This document shows, one piece after another, positions 61,109 through 64,000 of a DNA stretch of 64,000 nucleotides. Under the pieces are notes generated by a model. That model ran no database searches. It was not told the DNA's origin and saw only the letters and a list, made by a program, of their open reading frames with translations. Numbering within the stretch: position 1 is the first letter of the stretch; every line of letters starts with the position of its first letter. Position numbers and translations under genes: made by a program. This stretch comes from Typha latifolia (taxonomy: Eukaryota; Streptophyta; Magnoliopsida; Poales; Typhaceae): NCBI GenBank assembly GCA_019914945.1, contig CM034100.1, forward strand, positions 17,433,096 through 17,497,095. Direction: 5' to 3'.

Positions 61109-64000
61109 ATGTCGTGGTCATCTGCAGCCCTAGCCGGAATCACTACAGGTGGTCTTGCATTGTTATTGATCATTTTTGGATTTCTGTGGTATTATGTGTT
61201 GCATTGTAGGACCTTCTCAAATAAAAATTCTGAGACTGGTTCATCAGACCCATCTACTCTAGGTATGAATTCTTGAATGTTTTCTTTGCATACTTGGAAT
61301 GCTTGTGTTGCACTTCCTGATGTATAGGCTTCTATTTTGTAATCCAAAATTGGCAGTGGAATGGAATAGAGGAGATCGGATTTCATCAGTCGGTTGTGGC
61401 CCCATAGGTGAACGCCATCAAGGAACTAAGCAATTTATGCTCGAAGAGTTAGAACAAGCGACTAAGAACTTTAGTGAGTCCAATCTGGTCGGTGCTGGTA
61501 GTTTTGGGCTGGTGTACAAGGGCTTGCTTCTAGATGGTACCATTGTAGCGATCAAAAGACGTTTAGGTGCTGCAAGGCAGGAGTTCGTCGAAGAGGTAAA
61601 GTGCTAATATATGGAAATAAAGTAAAGCTTTTGGTCATTCAAATCTCATTCTTTTACTCTACTTTCCTTTTCTTATTACCTCCCTTGTTTCATGATTCAT
61701 TTTGGGACATGTAGAATTGAGATTTGAGGACTTTGCTAGGCTCCCTAATCGAGGACACTGACATACAAATTAAAGAAAGGTTTAAACACCATTGTGAGTT
61801 TGCAACATCATATTAAGGTGATAGGTACAAGTGGTGGAATGCGAATTGGATACCAAGTAGGATATAGTAATAACCATTCCAATGTATGAGCAACTAAATG
61901 GAAGTATTCTATAACCTATACAGTAATTTGAGCATATGGTAGGAGACAAAATCATTTAATAATATGAATTTTAGATCTTTATTGTTAATTGCAAAGATTG
62001 ACTGGTGAAGGACCTATATGACAGAATAATAACTTGCACTTTCTATATTAACCTTTGCTATATAGAACTTGCTATCTTTTCCTTTTCAATATCAAACTAA
62101 GGTCAAGATGGATACAAACCAATTTTTACTTGCTGTTTCACCTGGATTCTATCATCAATTATTTATATGGCCTTCGCTTCAATATGCTGCTGCTGCTATT
62201 CTTGATTAATTTTTTTTTGGCTAACTTGACCACAATAATTTAATCTGTTTTACTTCAAATTAGTGTTTATAATACTTCTTCGTCAACCAAGCAGGTCAAG
62301 AAACTATCAGAGATCTATCACCGCAACCTTGTTACTCTTATTGGTTACTGTCAGGAAGGTGGTCTGCAAATGCTAGTGTTTGAATACTTGCCAAATGGAA
62401 GCGTTCGTGGCCATCTATATGGTAATGCTCAGCTTGCCTGAAACAAGTAATAATTCATCTGTATGGACTGTAAGGGCATTTGCTCTTTTGCAGATACCGG
62501 AAAAGATTCTGTGACAAGGCTAGAATTCAAACAGAGGCTCTCAATAGCCATAGGAGTAGCCAAAGGTTATTAAGTTATTTTCTTCATTTTCTGAAAAACA
62601 GTTTGAACATGCGAAAATAAACCTTGAAATCAAATTATCTGGAGCCACTTAGCACTACTACTGTTTAACCACAGGTTTATCCCATCTGCATAATCTTGTT
62701 CCTCCATTAGTACACAAGAACTTCAAAACAAATAATGTCTTGGTTGATGAGAACTTTATTGCAAAGGTAGCAGATGCTGGAATTGCTAAATTGGTTCAAA
62801 GATTGGAAGGTGTTGGACCATCCCACACATATGGCAGGGACATCTTCCGGGACCCAGAGTATGTTTCACACCATACATGATACATCAAGTAATAAATGAG
62901 AACTATTTGTCTGTCAACTTGTCTCTACATGTGTATACTTGCACACAAACATACATACACTGACAGATTGGTACACATGAATATATCCCCTTGGTCATAA
63001 GAGTGGTAAGAAGATCTACATTATCATAGAGGTGCTCTTTTATAAAAAATTCATCTCTGTTGTATAGCCAAAGTTTTTTATTATTAGATGCACACAAGAA
63101 AAGAAGCATAAGTTTTATGTTATAGCATTCTGTTATTTGAGCTGGACTAAGGGAAACCTACCAATTGACTACCCATATCGGTCATTCGGTCAGTAATTGT
63201 GCATTATAACAGGTTCTAGTTTATCCTTGTTTTCTTTAACTGTATGACTCTCTTTTTCAAGATTCATGTATCAAGTCAACTATCTGAAAGCAATGATGTG
63301 TACTGCAATTATCCTTTTTCTATAATGACAGTCTTATGACCATGCCTTGTTTCTAGGATTCTTGCATCAGAGCATCTGTCTGAAAGCAGCGATGTATATA
63401 GCTTTGGAGTGTTTCTCTTGGAGCTCATTACTGGTCAGGAAGCTGCACACCTTACGTCGCGAGAATCAAAAGAATACTTGGCTCAGTGGGTAATGTAACC
63501 TACAAATGCGCTTGACTGATAGTTTCATGCTATTAAAACTTTTCAGAACACTAAACCCTCAACATAGTTTGAATCTAATGCTTCTCTTCTAAAGAGAACT
63601 CTATTTGCACAAAGTCTTAGTAAGTTAGTTGCTCGTTATGAATCTTACTGCGACTCTATGGGGAGATTCGCCAAGTTTTTGGGCTTTTGTCCAAGTCTTC
63701 TGAGGAATCATGTCCACTATTTACTCCCACGTGTGTAACATTATATTGCAACATCAGACCTAGACCAGCAAGGCTCTAATCTGTAAATAAAGCTCCATTT
63801 CTACTGTAATTCTGAGATATATACGAACAACTCTTTGTTTCTGAAGCCCATTCTCTCTCACTCTTAGTTTGAACTGAAGTTCTATTAAAGTAAATCACTA
63901 TACAGGATTCCTAGCTAAATGTTTTCTGAATATCTGAAGACCCTCCTGATTAAGATTTTAATTTTTGATAGGTTGTATCGCATATTCGTTCAAATGAACT
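61109..64000 (+). CDS. Receptor-like protein kinase, catalytically impaired (partial at window end)
   Basis: Exons seen: 61109-61262, 61357-61595, 62295-62421, 62494-62565, 62675-62858, 63357-63489 and 63972 onward; phases agree and the gene continues past 64000. There is no large ectodomain: after MSWSSAALAG comes one transmembrane helix (LALLLIIFGFLWYYVL), then a kinase domain. The glycine loop GAGSFGLVYKG and Lys118 (VAIKRR) are intact. The catalytic loop reads HKNFKTNNVL instead of HRD..N, so the catalytic Asp is Asn213, and DFG is DAG (231-233). It is therefore probably a pseudokinase. I recall Arabidopsis relatives with the same EELEQATK.FSESNL..GSFG and IHKNFKT stretches, so the change seems a family trait rather than a fresh loss. 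An in-frame ATG also exists at 61073. Confidence 0.88.
63259..63305 (+). repeat. Decayed duplicate of the start of kinase exon 6
   Basis: GATTCATGTATCAAGTCAAC plus TATCTGAAAGCAATGATGTG in the intron matches the real exon start at 63357 (GATTCTTGCATCAGAGCATC plus TGTCTGAAAGCAGCGATGTA). The offset is about 97 bp and identity is roughly 80%. The copy lacks the TAG acceptor and drifts after about 45 bases. Confidence 0.7.

Noticed and set aside
1..64000. tRNA, rRNA or microRNA genes
   Set aside because: None could be recognised by eye. A tRNAscan or small-RNA mapping run would be needed to exclude them.

Overview
This is a plant nuclear genome window. The genes have many short GT-AG introns, T-rich branch/acceptor tracts and AT-rich spacers, and the products are plant-specific families (inactive plastid beta-amylase, CONSTANS-like B-box factor, LRX-type LRR protein, GDSL esterase, receptor-like kinases). 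Several genes have very GC-rich first or single exons (beta-amylase, aspartic-protease relic, LRR protein, methyltransferase) beside AT-rich introns. That contrast is typical of monocots, so I infer a non-grass monocot, but the species cannot be read from the sequence. I see no CRISPR array, operon, provirus or intact transposon, and no new multi-gene system. The window is ordinary gene-dense euchromatin with several interesting single-locus oddities.

Layout from left to right: VAP27-type ER membrane protein (+, 1923-6410); BAM9-like beta-amylase (-, 7152-8938); BBX12/13-like B-box/CCT factor (-, 10377-13901); a spacer with a partly duplicated block (14.8-16.3 kb); membrane-anchored SAM methyltransferase (-, 16509-17599) sharing a divergent promoter with a Pro/Gly-rich, Cys-tailed protein (+, 20135-21002); nucleoporin NUP93 (-, 22151-32679, 15 coding exons); small acylated acidic protein (+, 33186-33891); GDSL esterase (+, 35133-36693); N-acylated CDK-like kinase (-, 37209-41013); a 50-residue membrane peptide (+, 42150-42302); box C/D snoRNP core protein NOP58 (-, 43018-47446); F-box protein (-, 49055-51246); a broken aspartic protease (+, about 51869-52733); LRX-like LRR protein without its extensin tail (+, 53124-54344); a transcribed-looking locus of unknown function (+, about 54.85-56.4 kb); and a receptor-like pseudokinase cut by the window end (+, 61109-64000).

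The neighbours do not form one pathway. Themes include nuclear housekeeping (NUP93, NOP58), membrane contact and signalling (VAP, acylated kinase, acylated acidic protein, receptor-like pseudokinase), and cell wall or surface (LRX-like, GDSL, Pro/Gly-rich). Three loci carry signs of lost activity: the beta-amylase (active-site loop and motif lost), the receptor-like kinase (HRD changed to HKN) and the aspartic protease (frame breaks, second catalytic Asp region gone). NUP93 appears to carry a one-base shift at its extreme C terminus compared with the family end. Exon boundaries were worked out by hand from splice signals, reading phase and protein-family similarity. No alignment or expression data were available.
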